NCBI GenBank assembly: GCA_021399445.1
Contig: JAJTUQ010000001.1
Coordinates: forward strand, 5,828,001 to 5,892,000
Direction: 5' to 3'
DNA: 64,000 nt
Source of the DNA: Xylogone sp. PMI_703
Lineage: Eukaryota > Ascomycota > Leotiomycetes
Shown here piece by piece: positions 12,343 through 24,644 of this stretch. Numbering within the stretch: position 1 is the stretch's first letter; each line of letters opens with the position of its first letter. The notes under the pieces were generated by a model, which had not been told where the DNA came from, made no database searches, and saw nothing but the letters and a program-made list of their open reading frames with translations. Position numbers and translations under genes: made by a program.

Positions 12343-15300
12343 ATGTCGAGCCTCAAGTTCATCATGGACGTGGACATGGATCCGCTCGAGTCCCATGCTT
12401 CCTACCAGAGGTCGCGAGAAGCTGCCGGCTCACAGGCATCTTCTCCTACCAAGACAACACCAACTCGCTCTCTGCCGCCAGGCGTCCCCGAAAATGAAGA
12501 GACAATGCTTCGACATGCTCGCTCCATGAACCAAATGTCCATGCCCATGATCCAGCAGTCTTGGTCCTCCCACCCCAGCCTTGCCACGAGACATGGCGAG
12601 GAGAGTACGGCCTACCCGCCAGACTACCGCAGTGCAACTCACCGTGGATCTAGGTCGGCTGGCCCCTCCGGCGCAGCTTCCAAAGAATCTGATCCAGCTC
12701 TGGACATCCCCGTCAAGTACACGCCGGTCACCGGCCGTGTCAGCAAGGCGAAGAAAGGTGTGCCGGTGCATACATGTAGCCTCTGCAGACCCCCAAAGGT
12801 ATGAATTGAGACTACACTCATGGAAGTTAGCTGGCGAGCACTCAAATGAAACTGACCATGTTGCTGCTAGACTTTCACCCGTGCGGAACACCTGAGGTAC
12901 AGTACCCAAGTGCTGATTGAACTCAGCAGCCTCCTATAGTTCCACAAGCTAACAGAGCTCCTCCAGGCGCCACCAGAAGAGTCATCAGGATCCAACGTTT
13001 ACATGCACATACGAGAACTGCGAAAAGGCTTTTCACCGACCCGATCTGCTTGCTCGTCACATCAGCCGACAGTGAGACCCCTTCTAACCCGATTTCTTTC
13101 TTTTTTCCTTCTCCTTTAATTTGCCAATGAATATATAACTATGCATGTGCTGGGCTGACTACTAGGTAGTGAGATCCAAGGAGAAGAGGCATACAAGTCG
13201 GCAGATTCAAACAATCGAGCATCGTCGGGTGTGCCACAGAAAAGCAGGTCGCCCACAATTTCCCAAACTCCCCAGCGAAGGGCAAGTACCCAGGGAGAGC
13301 TTTCCGCCTCAGATTCTTCAACTCCCACTACCACGGCCCCAACTAGCGACGGACACAAGGTTAGGACTGCGACTAGCTTTGGTTCCATCACGAGAAGTTT
13401 TCAGGCTGTGAACTTCTCACATGACTCTACCCATAATACCCCTACCAGTGCTTATCCTCAGGGAGAACCGCAACAAATATACAGGACATCTATGGAGAAT
13501 GCCCCGTTATCCTCAGCACAACCTGCCTTCGCCGGTTCTGAGCTACCTAGATATGTTCAATCACCCCAGCCAGGATCAAATCCCATGTATGGGCGGGAAG
13601 GTACCTCTGCCCTCCCGCTTCATCTAGCACCAGCGCAAGATTTACCGCACTTGAAGATACCCGACCAGTCGTACATTCCTCACGGGTTATACACTCGGGA
13701 CGGGCCCTATTGGGTCCCATCGACCGCTGGTAGTGTTAGTTCGGTCCAATCGGATAGCTCTGAGCGAACTCGCCGCTGGGGCTCAGAAAGTCAGTCGGCT
13801 TCCACTGCATCAGTCCCAAGTTGGTCCGTTCATAGTCCCCCGACACAGTGGTCCACCCCTGTACTCTCTCCACATTTACCTGCCCCACAAAACCCTTCCG
13901 TTCGAGCTGTTGCCGACCACTTGGAGGATGCGAGGACTCCTCCGCGAACTTCTACTCCTGGCTCAACTCAACCACTTGTGGGAGTGGTTGAGGACCATGG
14001 CGTATATAATATGGAATCAGCGGGTACTCCAGCCGTCTCGGCGCATAATAGGCCACTGTCTCAAGTTTTCTCAGCATCCTCCCTTGCTATAGCCGACCAT
14101 GAATTCTCCGGAGTGGCTAGTCCAGGAAGCGATGAGAGCACGATATATCCTCTAGGAACTCTTAATCTGGAGACTTTGGTGACGGCTGATCCCAAGACAT
14201 TATCTCAGCTGGACGAATACTTCTCTAGTTTCTGGCAGCATTTCAACCCCCTGTTCCCCATTATCCATCGTGCCACGTTTACACCCTGGCACGATGTACT
14301 CTTGAGTTCCGCCATCGCCGCCATTGGATGCCAGTATCATGATTGTGCTCTCGCCCGACAGAGGGCCATTGATCTGCATGAAATATGCCGGACATGTCTC
14401 GGTGTGGTGAGTTCCGGTGAATCCAACTGGGGTGACTTGCAACATAAACTGACCAAGGTATTAGAATCCAAAACCTACTTTAGCTACCATGCAAGCTATA
14501 CTGCTTTATGAGGTATTCAGGCGCTTCCGTGGGCGCAAGACGACGGTGCGGTTCTCGAGACAATTTGAGGAACTTTATGCTCAGGTAGGGTCGGAGGCAG
14601 TAACGTGGTAAGAGCTCTTTGCTGACCTCATTGCTAGCTACGTAACCATTCTTATAAGGGTACCAATGTGAATTCCAATATTATTGGTATAAACACGGGT
14701 AAGCAGGATGATCACTACGAGACTGAATGGAAATTGTGGGTCGATAATGAAACGCAACGCCGTCTGTTAGCTGGCTGCTACATTTTTGATATACACCAAG
14801 CGATGTATCATGAGCAACCTCGCCTGGTTCCACACTTTGACTTGGAGAATACTCCTGTTTACGTACCTTCTCCTGAACCGCTCTGGGAATGTGGTGACGC
14901 GTCTGAGTGGGAGGAAAAGCGATTTGATTATCCAAGCCAGCCACTTCGACTCTTAGTTGAACAAAATCATTCCCAATCGGCACTCTCGAAATCTCCTTTC
15001 TCTCAGTGGCTCTATATTTGCTACCACACAGCAAATCTTCCGGCTCGTGAACGTCCATTTCCTAACCAGTTCCTTCCTTATGCGGTTAATCCTACTATCG
15101 ACACTCTTTCAGCTGCATTCCCATATACGTCGCTGGGTCATATGTACCTTGCGCTCTATCATACCCCGCTCCAGGATCTTCTGGCAGTCGCTGGCGAGAC
15201 CTGGGTATTTTCGAAGAAGCTCACACCCCCAAAGACTTTTGATGATGCTCGCGTGCGGCTCAGATCTTGGGCGTCTTCTCTTGCTGCGGCTTCGGCTGCT

Positions 15301-15732
15301 CACCACGCTTGCATTGTTTTGCAGTCATCTCTCCTCGATCAATCCTCTTGGGACCAAAGGAGGTCCAGACCTCGCCTTGTCTCGGAGTACTGGAGCCTTT
15401 ATACAGCTACGTTAATATGCTGGGCATTTGGCCACAGATGTCGCCACCCACATTCTCTATCGATTTCTACCAGTCACAGCGAACCAAGTGCAGATTCCCT
15501 CTCTGAGCATTTACGTAGGAGGGCATTTACATACACGAAGACGATGCTGCAACTAAGTGTCGAAGATCTCGTCACAAACAAGGCCACCATGCGAGGCGAT
15601 ACATCTGCGGTGATGGAAACGGTTAGAGCACATCTGCAAGAGGATGCTGCTAATGGTAGATGCATGATGCTCGTCGATGCAGTCTGCGTCCTCGACCGGA
15701 TCAGGGAAGGTGGCAACGGCCGGTGGTTCTGA
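12343..15732 (+). CDS. C2H2 zinc-finger transcription factor with Fungal_trans domain
   Basis: Six exons (12343-12798, 12871-12896, 12967-13071, 13170-14431, 14484-14584, 14638-15732) give 1014 residues. Two C2H2 fingers lie near residues 143-195: CSLC...HLRRHQKSH, then CTYENC...DLLARHISRH. The last zinc-ligand His codon is split by an intron (CA|T), so unspliced reading appears to lack it. A long Ser/Pro/Thr-rich disordered region follows. The C-terminal half has the Fungal_trans (PF04082-like) pattern, with PIIHRATF, MQAILLYEVFRRFRGRKTT and the WxxWVxxETQRRLL block. This architecture marks nuclear DNA-binding regulators. I cannot assign a specific orthologue. The 14432-14483 intron uses a GTGACT donor chosen to keep that block in frame. 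ATG 12364 is an alternative start. Confidence 0.85.
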
Positions 15733-16741
15733 GTCCGTGTTGCACGCTAAATATTAGCCAAGTTGGCGGGACTTCCGAAAACTACAAGTGCATGGATATT
15801 TGGAAAGCGATATGAAAATGTGTTATGTCTCTCAAAAAAAAATGATCTACGTTATGTTCTTACATTTATTATGATATCCAAAGCGGGGTGTTGATCTAAT
15901 TTATATTTCAACGCTTCAAATGCTACCTTTTTGTTCTAGGCTACTTTTTTTTACTCTTAGGTTTTTAGGGTGGCAGGGAGTTTCTTGGCCAGGCATAGTG
16001 AAATAGGTCACAAAGGTATGGGCGAGTTAGTCTATTCCTAACGAGCAGGAGGCAATCTCAACTATTAGATAAGGCAATGTTGCATTTTTTAAGTTTCGTC
16101 AATACAGAGATGATTGATTGATGGAACAAAGAATTGTCAATTGAATTATTCTACCGAAATTTCCCAATTCGCAAACCGGTTTCCCGTGCTGATTAAGGAG
16201 TGAAAATTTACGGTATTATATACAATTTCTCTTCTTTTGTCTTTTACCAAAGTATAACAAGAAACTGTTGTATGAGTCTTTTCTCTAAAAAAAGACCCCC
16301 CAGGGAAGGCTCCGCATGTTGTACCGTAGGATGGATATAATTAAGAGAGGACCAAGAGGGAGAAAAAAGAAAAAACAGACAATGCAAGATTCAGGAAGCA
16401 AAAACGATGAAATGCTCAGTGAAAACTCGCAGAAAAAACAAAACAAGAAAAAGGCGCACCGAAATGGGATCATAGATTTAACGGGATTTCCGCCCAATCC
16501 AATCCACCCCTCCCAAAAAAACACAGCAAAAACTAGAAATGACTGGATATCATATTCCTCCCCACTTATCCCTTATTTCCACCACCCCCTTTCCGAAACA
16601 AGCGTGGCCAGCTGGTGATGCCAAAAGTTGCTGCTAATATCCATCTACGCAGAAACCTGCGCTGTAGATAGCCATTTGGTAGCAGCATATCCCCACTTCC
16701 TTGTTCCTGCCTCCATGTCGTTCCCTGTGAAAGAGAACTTC
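15733..16741. other. Convergent 3' intergenic region
   Basis: About 1 kb of A/T-rich sequence between two convergent genes, with several A/T homopolymer runs. A Lys-rich ORF at 16316-16618 is a product of A-rich sequence and is not credible. Probably both 3' UTRs. Confidence 0.6.
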
Positions 16742-19392
16742 TTAAGACTTGTGGGAAAGCTTGGCCTTGATTCTTCCAAATAAGCTCAGTCGCTTCTTCT
16801 TCTTATCTGAACCGTTTGTGGAGGCTGCACCATTTCCAGTAGTAGTTCCGTTGCCAGTAGTGCCGTTGCCAGTAGTTCCATTTCCTGTAACGCCGTTTCC
16901 AGTAGCATGTTCGGTGGGTTTTGTGGCATCTGTTACTGGAGTCGCAGCTTCAGTCGAGGTGGTTCCATTGGCTGCCGCCTCAGTTGATGTAGGAGCTGGT
17001 GCAGTTTCTGTGGTCTCCGCAGTGATAACAGGAGCTGGTGCACCGGCGGATTCTTCTGGCTTCACCTCAGACAAAAGCTCCTTTTCAACTGCTTTCTTCT
17101 CTAAAATAGGCACAGAGTAGGCTGCAGCCTCGGGGCTCTGGCCGGACTCGGCGATCGACTCCTTGACTACTTCTGGAGGCTCCTCCCTTACCTTAGTTGG
17201 CGCTGGAGCAGGAGATGCAACCGTGGGTTCTACAGCGGCAGCCGTTAAAGCAGCAGCTCCAGCAGCAGCAGCCGCCTCGGCCTCGAGTGGAGCCGCATTT
17301 GCTGATGTGGCTGCGCCTTCGCCAGCTGTGCCCTCAGAGGTGGCCGGTGCTGGAGGAATCTCTTTCAGCAACTCAGCTTCCACCTCGCGCTTTTCCTTGA
17401 CTTCGGTTGGATCAGCGCTCGCTTCTGGATCCACACCTGCTGCAACCTGGCTTTCCTTCACAACTTCTGGAACTGCAGCGGATTGCTGTCCACCAATTGT
17501 GCCTTCTGAGGTTGGTGGAGCAACAGGAATCTCGCTAAGAAGTTCGGCCTCGACTTCCTTCTTCTCTTTCACCTCGACTGGGTTAGCGCTTGCCTCGGGA
17601 TCAACCCCTGCCGCTTGCTGGCTTTCTTTCACGACCTCGGGCACCTTGGCCGACTCCAGTGGCACTGCGGCTGCAAGTTGAGCAGTTGTGGTTTGAGGAC
17701 CAGCAGACTGGATGGTTGGGTGTGTATCCGATTCAGCAGTAGTAATAACAGTAGTTACGGGTGGGATATCTAGGACACCGGTGCCGTTCTTCTCTCGCTC
17801 CGTCTCAGGTGTTACTACTGGAGGAAGGACCGGGGCGGCTTCGAATGCCCCGCCGTTCTCGTAGGACTCCTTGTCGGTGCGAACGTGCGAATCAAGAGTA
17901 GCGCTCGTCAGAGTGCTGTGATGGGGGATCGGTTCTCCAGGCGCGACTTGAACTGGATTCACGGCGCCGGGGAAAGCGGGGAGAGGTGAAACGCTGAAAG
18001 TTTGTTCGGATTCGGCCTCAGCCTTCTTGTCGGCGGCTACCAATTCAGGGTCGTCATGAACACCGGATTGCACCGTGTTTTCGGTGAAGGTGCTGTGGTG
18101 GGGTACGGCCTCGCCTGGAGCGAGTTTGATGGGGTTTCCAGCGCCAGCAGTTCCTGGAATTGGGTTCACCGAAACCTCAGCATCGGCGGCGGGCGTCTCT
18201 GGGAATGCGCCCGGTAAATCCTTCTCAGCCAAAGGAGTCTCGTCTGGCTTCTCTGCGGAGGTTTCGGCGGATGTCTCTGCTGGTTTCTCGAGCGGGACGT
18301 CCTTTGCCAGCTCGGCAGTGGTGGCATTGGGGGTGACGCCCGACATGATTCCAACGGTTTCGGGGGTGGTCTTCACGATGCGCTCTGGCGTGAGGATATT
18401 ATTTAAGTTTCCTGAAGCGTCGTTTTCTTGGGGTGCGGTGTGATCGGTAGTCCACTCTCCGTCTACAACGAACTACACGGTGGATGGATTAGTGTGATGA
18501 ATTGTGCAGCAAATGGACAGATGCTTTGGGTAACAATCGAAGCAATTGAGAGATGAGCACGCGAGTTAAGACCATCCCTGGTACTTAAGAGAAGAAAGCC
18601 GAGGGGGCGGGGTTTGTTTTGGTTGAGCGGCGACATGACATCAGCGAGGGCTGGGGGTACTGGCGGCTTAGATCTCACCGCTTCAGTGGGCAGCGCGCGC
18701 AGCTTCTAGGCTTCCACCGAGACACCTGCTCGCCATCGCCGCAACGCGTCATACTGGGATGAGCGAGCAGAGAAGTCGTCAACGCTCGACAATATTTTTT
18801 TCTGGATGGCGATGAAGACTCGACGCATAACACGGCCAACATGCAGAAGAACACAGATGAATCGAGGACCACTTGGTCGCTCTAATTGGGCAGGCAAAAA
18901 TTGACAAGCTAACATAGAATGGCATCACACAGGCAGGGTTCGAGAGCAGAAATGCAGACAAAATTTCACCAAGGCAAAGTCGCAATCTGATAATGCTTCA
19001 CACGCACCTTGTAGTAGATCTTCTCATCTGCCTTGGGGAGGTCTACGGTTTTCTCGAAGATATCGCCGTTCTTAACCAATTTCTCACTCTTGGACCAGTT
19101 GTCGAACGTGCCCGTCACATAGACGTCGTCCGCTGGGTGTGCCCTAGATACGCCATACACATTAGCTCCAAGCTCCTGCTTACATCAAGCGCAAAAAGGC
19201 ATTGCTATCAACAGCTCTCCACGTCGCCCGAGGTAGAGTTGAGATCGCAATTGGGAGTGCGCGTGACGTCGCATGGCGGCGCAGATGATGGTCGCAACCC
19301 GCAATGCGACCAGGCTAGATATAGATCTCTGCTGATATCCAGAGAGCAGAGAGATGCGGATTGACATACCACTTGAATACAAAGGTGCCCAT
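16742..19392 (-). CDS. Glycogen-binding (AMPK1_CBM/CBM48) domain protein with long repetitive acidic tail (Crp1/Mdg1-like)
   Basis: Exons 19392-19370, 19143-19008 and 18472-16742 give 629 residues. The N-terminal ~85 residues form an AMPK-type carbohydrate-binding module: FKWAHPADDVYVTGTFDNW, then YYKFVVDGEW. The rest is low-complexity, rich in Pro, Glu, Ala, Val and Thr. It has two PHHST-containing repeats, three ~45-residue repeats starting EVVKES, a TGNG repeat tract, and a basic end (KKKKRLSLFGRIKAKL) that could contact membrane or nucleic acid. Yeast relatives are Crp1 and Mdg1; a precise role is not established here. The 535 bp second intron (18473-19007) and 226 bp first intron are unusually long for this window. 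The split was set by the split Trp codon of FKW and by FVVDGEW. Confidence 0.82.
16838..16905 (-). repeat. TGNGT tandem repeat (15-nt units) in the CBM48 protein
   Basis: Imperfect 15-nt units encode repeated Thr-Gly-Asn-Gly-Thr/Val pentapeptides near the C-terminus. A likely length-polymorphic tract. Confidence 0.75.
17040..17650 (-). repeat. Three ~45-residue repeats in the CBM48 protein tail
   Basis: Three copies begin EVVKES and run through a PEA motif, a KEKK/LEKK element and EAELLSEI/EKELLSEV to a Pro/Ser/Thr linker. The first two copies are close to each other; the third has diverged more. This suggests internal duplication of a Glu/Lys-rich helical segment. Confidence 0.75.
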
Positions 19393-22300
19393 TGTGGATG
19401 CGGAAGATGTGGAAATGGAAGGGAAGCGAGGAGGACGGAAAGGCTAGCAAAGCTTTGCTGACCGAGCTTACACCAAGACTGCGATGGAAGTTTTGGAGGT
19501 CGCTGGCGCAAGCGTGGGACGAGGAGTGAGATGGAAGAAGGGCAATGGATTCGATGGATGATATTGAGCAACACAGATGAAGCAGGTCAGAGGATGTAGA
19601 TATGAGGAAAGAGATAGGAAGGAAGAAAAGAGAGGGGCGACTGAGTTGGAGCTCGAGGAGGAGGATGGAAAGTGTGGGAAGAGAGGGAAGAGGGAAAGGG
19701 TATGGTGCAGCGGGAGAGCTGGGATTGGCGAACCAGCGGAGATTTGACCTATCTCGCGCGGGCGATCGAGCGCCCAGGAAGAAGCCGATTTGCGCGATTG
19801 GGGTGGGAGCGAGAGAGCGCAGGCCTTTGGGACCAAGTGGATAGTGGAATCCGTTCTGGATCCAGGGCGCAATTGCAACAATCCGTAATTACGGGAGTAT
19901 CCAACAGATAAGTGCTTCAGGACTCGATACTCTGACTTGTCAGGAACTGCTGTACGGTGTATGGAATGACAGCGGATGCGGTCCTGTACTGTGCTGCAAG
20001 CGTGTGGATCACGATCTGACGGAGGGCCGTGGCGTGGGCTGGCAGGAACGTGATGGTTGATAATACAGTAGCAGTACAGCAGCAGTACAGGACGATGAGG
20101 AACCACTGAGGGAGGATGACCAAGCAGCAGCACCAGAACAAGGACGAACTGCTGTTGCTGGGGAGCCACACAGGGTGTGTGTTTAGTTACAGCACTGTAC
20201 GGTATGTACAGTATGGTACCAGTATTAATTACTCCGGACGGTGGTGGAAGAGGTCTTGGACGGCCGGACAGGTTGGGGCCAACGGGCTCTGCTTGGCGGG
20301 TGGTGCAATCAGCCATCCTACGCCGTGTCGTAATCAGGACCAGCGAGCCAGAGGCTAGATCTTCGTATCGCTTCTCAACCCTCTCTCATTGCGAGGTTGA
20401 TATCGATAACGGGGAAAGGAGAGCGTTGCAATTGCAATTGCGGTCTGGCCACACTCCATTCACGGCTGGCCTTTTTGCTATTTGGACGAGCCATATCGTG
20501 CAGTACTGTACAGTTCTTAGCATGCGCTACTGTACTGCCCTACAGGCTGCAGATGGTACTTGCATTGGAGTGGATACGCAGATGCGCATAGCGCAGTACA
20601 CTCGCCATAGGATGCGACAAGTACCGTACCGAGCGAGCACATGAAAGTATCATCCTGTGTACTTTTATTACTGTGACGGATGAGCACTGACAGGGCACTG
20701 AGGCACGTGCGATAACTTTTCCGCTTCCCATCTTACCGGATTATTAGTAACATCCAAGTGCTGACCCTCGCCAATATGCCCGATGACGTCGCCGGCAGGA
20801 TATTTGCAGGGCGGGAAAGGGAGCAAGAGTTCTCTGCTGGGTCGCCGCCAAGTTCCAGCTCACGGACTCCAGCAGCTCACCAGCCAAAACCTTAAACCCA
20901 GCCAGAGCTTGACCTGTAAGGGGATTCATCTAATAATTGCAGGACAGTCAGACGGCGCTGTGATACTACCGTATCGAGACTCCCGACAAAACCTCTCTGC
21001 TGGGCCACTCTGAAGATATATTGCACCGTATTGGATGTGTACTGTTGTCCACAGCTCAACCTGTTGCTTTGTCAATCCCTTTTGTCTCCTGTATGTAGCG
21101 ACACTGGGACTGTGTACGTACTCAACAGAACGCGAGGACTTGTACTGTAAATGCATGTGCAGCACGACCTGCATCACACCACAACACAACACTCACCGGC
21201 TTTGATTCTGGACAGCCCGCAATTGGCCTTGCTCTTCCAATCATCTCGCCCTTCTCGAAACAGCTGAAGAGATTCGATCCAGCACATGCCAATGGCACAC
21301 CGGTTGGGCCTCTTGCGAACTGTAGAACCCCTTCACCGGCAGAGTGAGCAACAAAGAGGTCGGCAGGATGGCTCTGGATGGGCAACAGAGAGCATGGGCC
21401 CGGGCTGCTTGTCTAAAACCAAGCGTTTTGCCCGCTTCCACGCAGCTCAGACAGCGCAGCCCTCTCTGGATGCACAATTGCACATCGCACGCAGAGAGTA
21501 GAGCAGCGAACCACGTGTGCCCACGCAGGGTTGCAGACCACGCCTGATTCCCTCACGTTGGACAGCGAAAGGAGATGCACACAAAGAGCCCAAATCAAAA
21601 TCGACCCGGTCGCGAGCAGAAAAAGAAGGTTTGCTGGCGTTCTACGCGTCTTCCAGAAGATGCCGCCGAACACTTGGAAGCTCCCAGTGCCGCCAATCGC
21701 GTCGGGGCATTGGGGCGTTAAATTACCCGCTGTAGAGAGCAGAGCACCAGCAACGCTGCACCTTTTGCGCGCGCTGGAACTGCCGCCCACCTCATCCCTC
21801 CCTCTATTGCCCTTTTGCCCTCTTGCCCTCTTCCTCCTTCTGGCTTCCAACCCCCCCCCGCCCAGCCTGTTGTGGTAGCGAGAGCTCCCCTCATCACCGA
21901 CAACCATCATCATCATCATCCTCCTCCCTCACCAAACTCACGATCATAAAAGCTCTCCATCTTGCACCTCTTCCTCCAATCCCATTCTATGTAATTTTAT
22001 TCCCTCTTCTTCTTACTGCAACCCTCGCTCTGCTGTGGAAATTTAAACTTCCAACAACGGCCGCTAACTCCCCTTCCTTCCCGGCCCTTCTCCAATAATC
22101 GACTGCTGCAGGGCCTGGAAGGCTTGCGCGCCTGGCACGTCCTCGTAAGTGATCTTTGCTCCTTCTGAAATCTCGCCCCCTCATGGTTAAGATTGCTCCC
22201 CACAATTCATTCGTTTGCATCATTCCTCCCTAATCAGAACCTCCCCCCCAGCACCACTGAGCTTAAAGACGACGTCCACCAAAAGCTTCCCATCGTCGAA

Positions 22301-22673
22301 CTTCATTACCCACCTTCCATCTTTCTTGGCTCTGTTGAACCCCTAAAATCTTCCAATGTAAGCCCCTCTCCGATGATGCTTCATCCTGCATGGTGTGACG
22401 AGGCATGAGCTGAACCTGAAAGTCTGCAGAAACCCTGGAACCTGCAAATTCCATCCATTGTGCACCACCACCTCCTGCCCGAACCTGCACAGACATCTCT
22501 CTCACTTAAATCTTCAGTCCAACGTCTTGCCCAACAACAACAACAACACAACAATATAACCCACCGTCGTTTTCTATAAACCCCCTCCTTGCACATATAT
22601 ACATCTCCCCCACCTTCTTTTTATCGAACGCCCCCAGGTCGAGCTACTCGTTTAGCTCGCACGTCACGATCGG
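19393..22673. promoter_or_regulatory. 3.3 kb divergent intergenic region, CBM48 gene / PKA regulatory subunit
   Basis: No gene is supported. Both flanking genes start outward from this interval. It holds GTAC-dense clusters (20073-20219, 20513-20662 and 21114-21137) and, from about 21770, a pyrimidine-rich plus strand ending at the PKA subunit ATG, consistent with a long 5' leader that may contain an intron. Overlapping short ORFs on both strands look like chance ORFs in GC-rich sequence. Confidence 0.6.
20513..20662. repeat. GTAC-dense cluster
   Basis: Eight GTAC sites occur in 150 bp (20513, 20518, 20532, 20556, 20596, 20621, 20626, 20659), including the palindromic element GTACCGTAC. Five or more further sites lie at 20073-20219. 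Confidence 0.6.
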
Positions 22674-24221
22674 ATGTCGCTTCCTTCAGCCTACCTCTCC
22701 GAAATCGAGTCGTTGAACCAGGAGGTTCTGAAAGCCCAGCCGAGCGATATCCTGCAGTTCTGTGCGAATTTCTTCCTGCGCCGGCTGGAGGCCCAGCGTG
22801 CCGAGTTCCTGTCTTCTACTACCTCGAAGCCCGAGCCTGACATGGCGGGACATAGCTTCCCTGGTCGGTTCGGTGCCAATCCCTTCGGCCTCAGCGAGGG
22901 TGCACGAGAGCAGTCGCCTGCGGATCCCACATCCAAGATGGAAGAAGAGGATGAGAATGATACCATCACATCGCCAAGAAACTCGACTTTTGGCCTCAAA
23001 AAGAGTGGGCATAGTGGGCATAACCCCTTTGCTGGGTTCGGGGCCGCTAATTTCGATGTCGGTGCCTCAGATGAAGGACCTCCTTCATCGCTGAGAGCCG
23101 GCCAGAACAGTGAAGGCTTTCCTGCTCATTATGGCCTGGGTCGACGAACTTCGGTCTCTGCTGAGTCTCTAAACCCCACAGCTTCGGCCAACGATCACTG
23201 GACCCCACCATTCCACCGAAAGACACCGGAGCAGTTGGCACGGCTGAAGAAATCCATCTCGGGGAATTTCCTCTTCAGCCACCTGGATGATGAGCAGAGC
23301 TCCTTGGTTCTAGGTGCCTTGGTTGAGAAACCAATCCCTGCGAAGGGCATCAAGGTAAGTTTTGTTATTATAATACTGTGACTCTCCTCCTCTTTGACCC
23401 AATATCTTGTTCTCAACGATTGGTGTCATTATACGTGACATTGTGCCTCTATGTATCTATTTCTTTTGCCCCCTTTTATTCAGAAATCGAGCTTCTACTG
23501 ACCGCATTGGCATCAGGTCATCTCGCAAGGTGACCAGGGTGACTTCTTCTACGTTGTCGAAAAAGGAGTCTTCGAGGTATACGTCAACCCATCCGGCTCG
23601 CTGCAACCTGGGCCAGACGGCCTTGGTGACAAAGTGGCCACGATTGAGCCAGGAGGATCGTTTGGTGAGTTGGCTCTGATGTACAATGCACCCCGAGCAG
23701 CCACCGTGGTATCAGCAGAGGCAGGATGCACACTGTGGGCCCTTGATCGCGTGACCTTCCGACGGATCTTGATGGACTCGACATTCCAACGTCGCCGACT
23801 GTACGAGGGCTTCTTGGAAGAGGTTCCTTTACTCGCGACATTGGATCGATATGAACGGTCCAAGATCGCCGACGCACTGGAGACACAGAAGTACCCAGCT
23901 GGCACGACTATCATTAGGGAAGGCGATGTTGGAGAAGCATTCTACCTTCTGGAGAGTGGTGAAGCGGAGGCCTACAAGAACGGTACTGAAGCGCCAGTAA
24001 AATTCTACCACAAGGGAGATTATTTTGGAGAATTGGCTTTGTTGAACGATGCTCCCCGAGCTGCAAGTGTTATAAGTAAGACTGAGGTCAAGGTTGCGAC
24101 ATTAGGAAAGGACGGTTTCCAGAGACTGTTAGGACCCGTGGAGAGCATCATGAGGAGAACCCGGTATGATCTAGGCGGATGGACAGGCGTGGAGGAAACC
24201 GATCCACTTCATCAGGCGTAA
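22674..24221 (+). CDS. PKAR: cAMP-dependent protein kinase regulatory subunit
   Basis: Exons 22674-23354 and 23517-24221 (162 bp intron) give 461 residues. The N-terminal dimerisation/docking helix covers about residues 4-45 (YLSEIESLNQEV...LRRLEAQRAEF). The inhibitor site is RRTS at 157-160, the substrate-like sequence that blocks the catalytic subunit. Two cyclic-nucleotide-binding domains follow, each with a phosphate-binding cassette: FGELALMYNAPR (276-287) and FGELALLNDAPR (397-408). Both cassettes keep the Glu and Arg needed for cAMP contact. It holds PKA inactive in the cytosol until cAMP binds. The yeast orthologue is Bcy1. The upstream leader is long and pyrimidine-rich, suggesting layered regulation (inference). 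Confidence 0.95.
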
Positions 24222-24644
24222 TCAAACATTGTGCGAGGCTACTGGGCGTGTTCTGGTGGGAAATTGAGGCGTTAAGACTGGTTTGTTTTTACATTCATTC
24301 GCTCATAAAGAAACAGCTGGCTTTTTTGGTGGCTTTTGAGTACTTTGGATTGCAAAGGAAAGGTCAACGATGGGTTCAGTCATTTTTCATATCTCGCATT
24401 TGCAAGTCGAAAGCTATGGTATTCTAAGCTTATCAAAATACTGATTTTCTTGCTCCACCATCTGAACTCTGAACTCTGAACTCCTTCTAAGGTGAATGCC
24501 GTATATATAGAGACCATTCCAGATACTCCCAAGCCCACAGAAACTGAACTACAAAGTGACTGAAACATCACAACCCGTAATCATACTTACACTCCAATCA
24601 ATCAACATCTATCCTCTCCTCTCTGTCCACATAAAAAACCCCCA
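24222..24644. other. Convergent 3' intergenic region
   Basis: About 420 bp between the convergent PKA-subunit and SPF27 genes. Nothing beyond likely 3' UTRs was seen. Confidence 0.6.

Noticed and set aside
16316..16618. 100-codon Lys-rich plus-strand ORF
   Set aside because: Produced by A-rich 3' UTR-like sequence between convergent genes; no domain.
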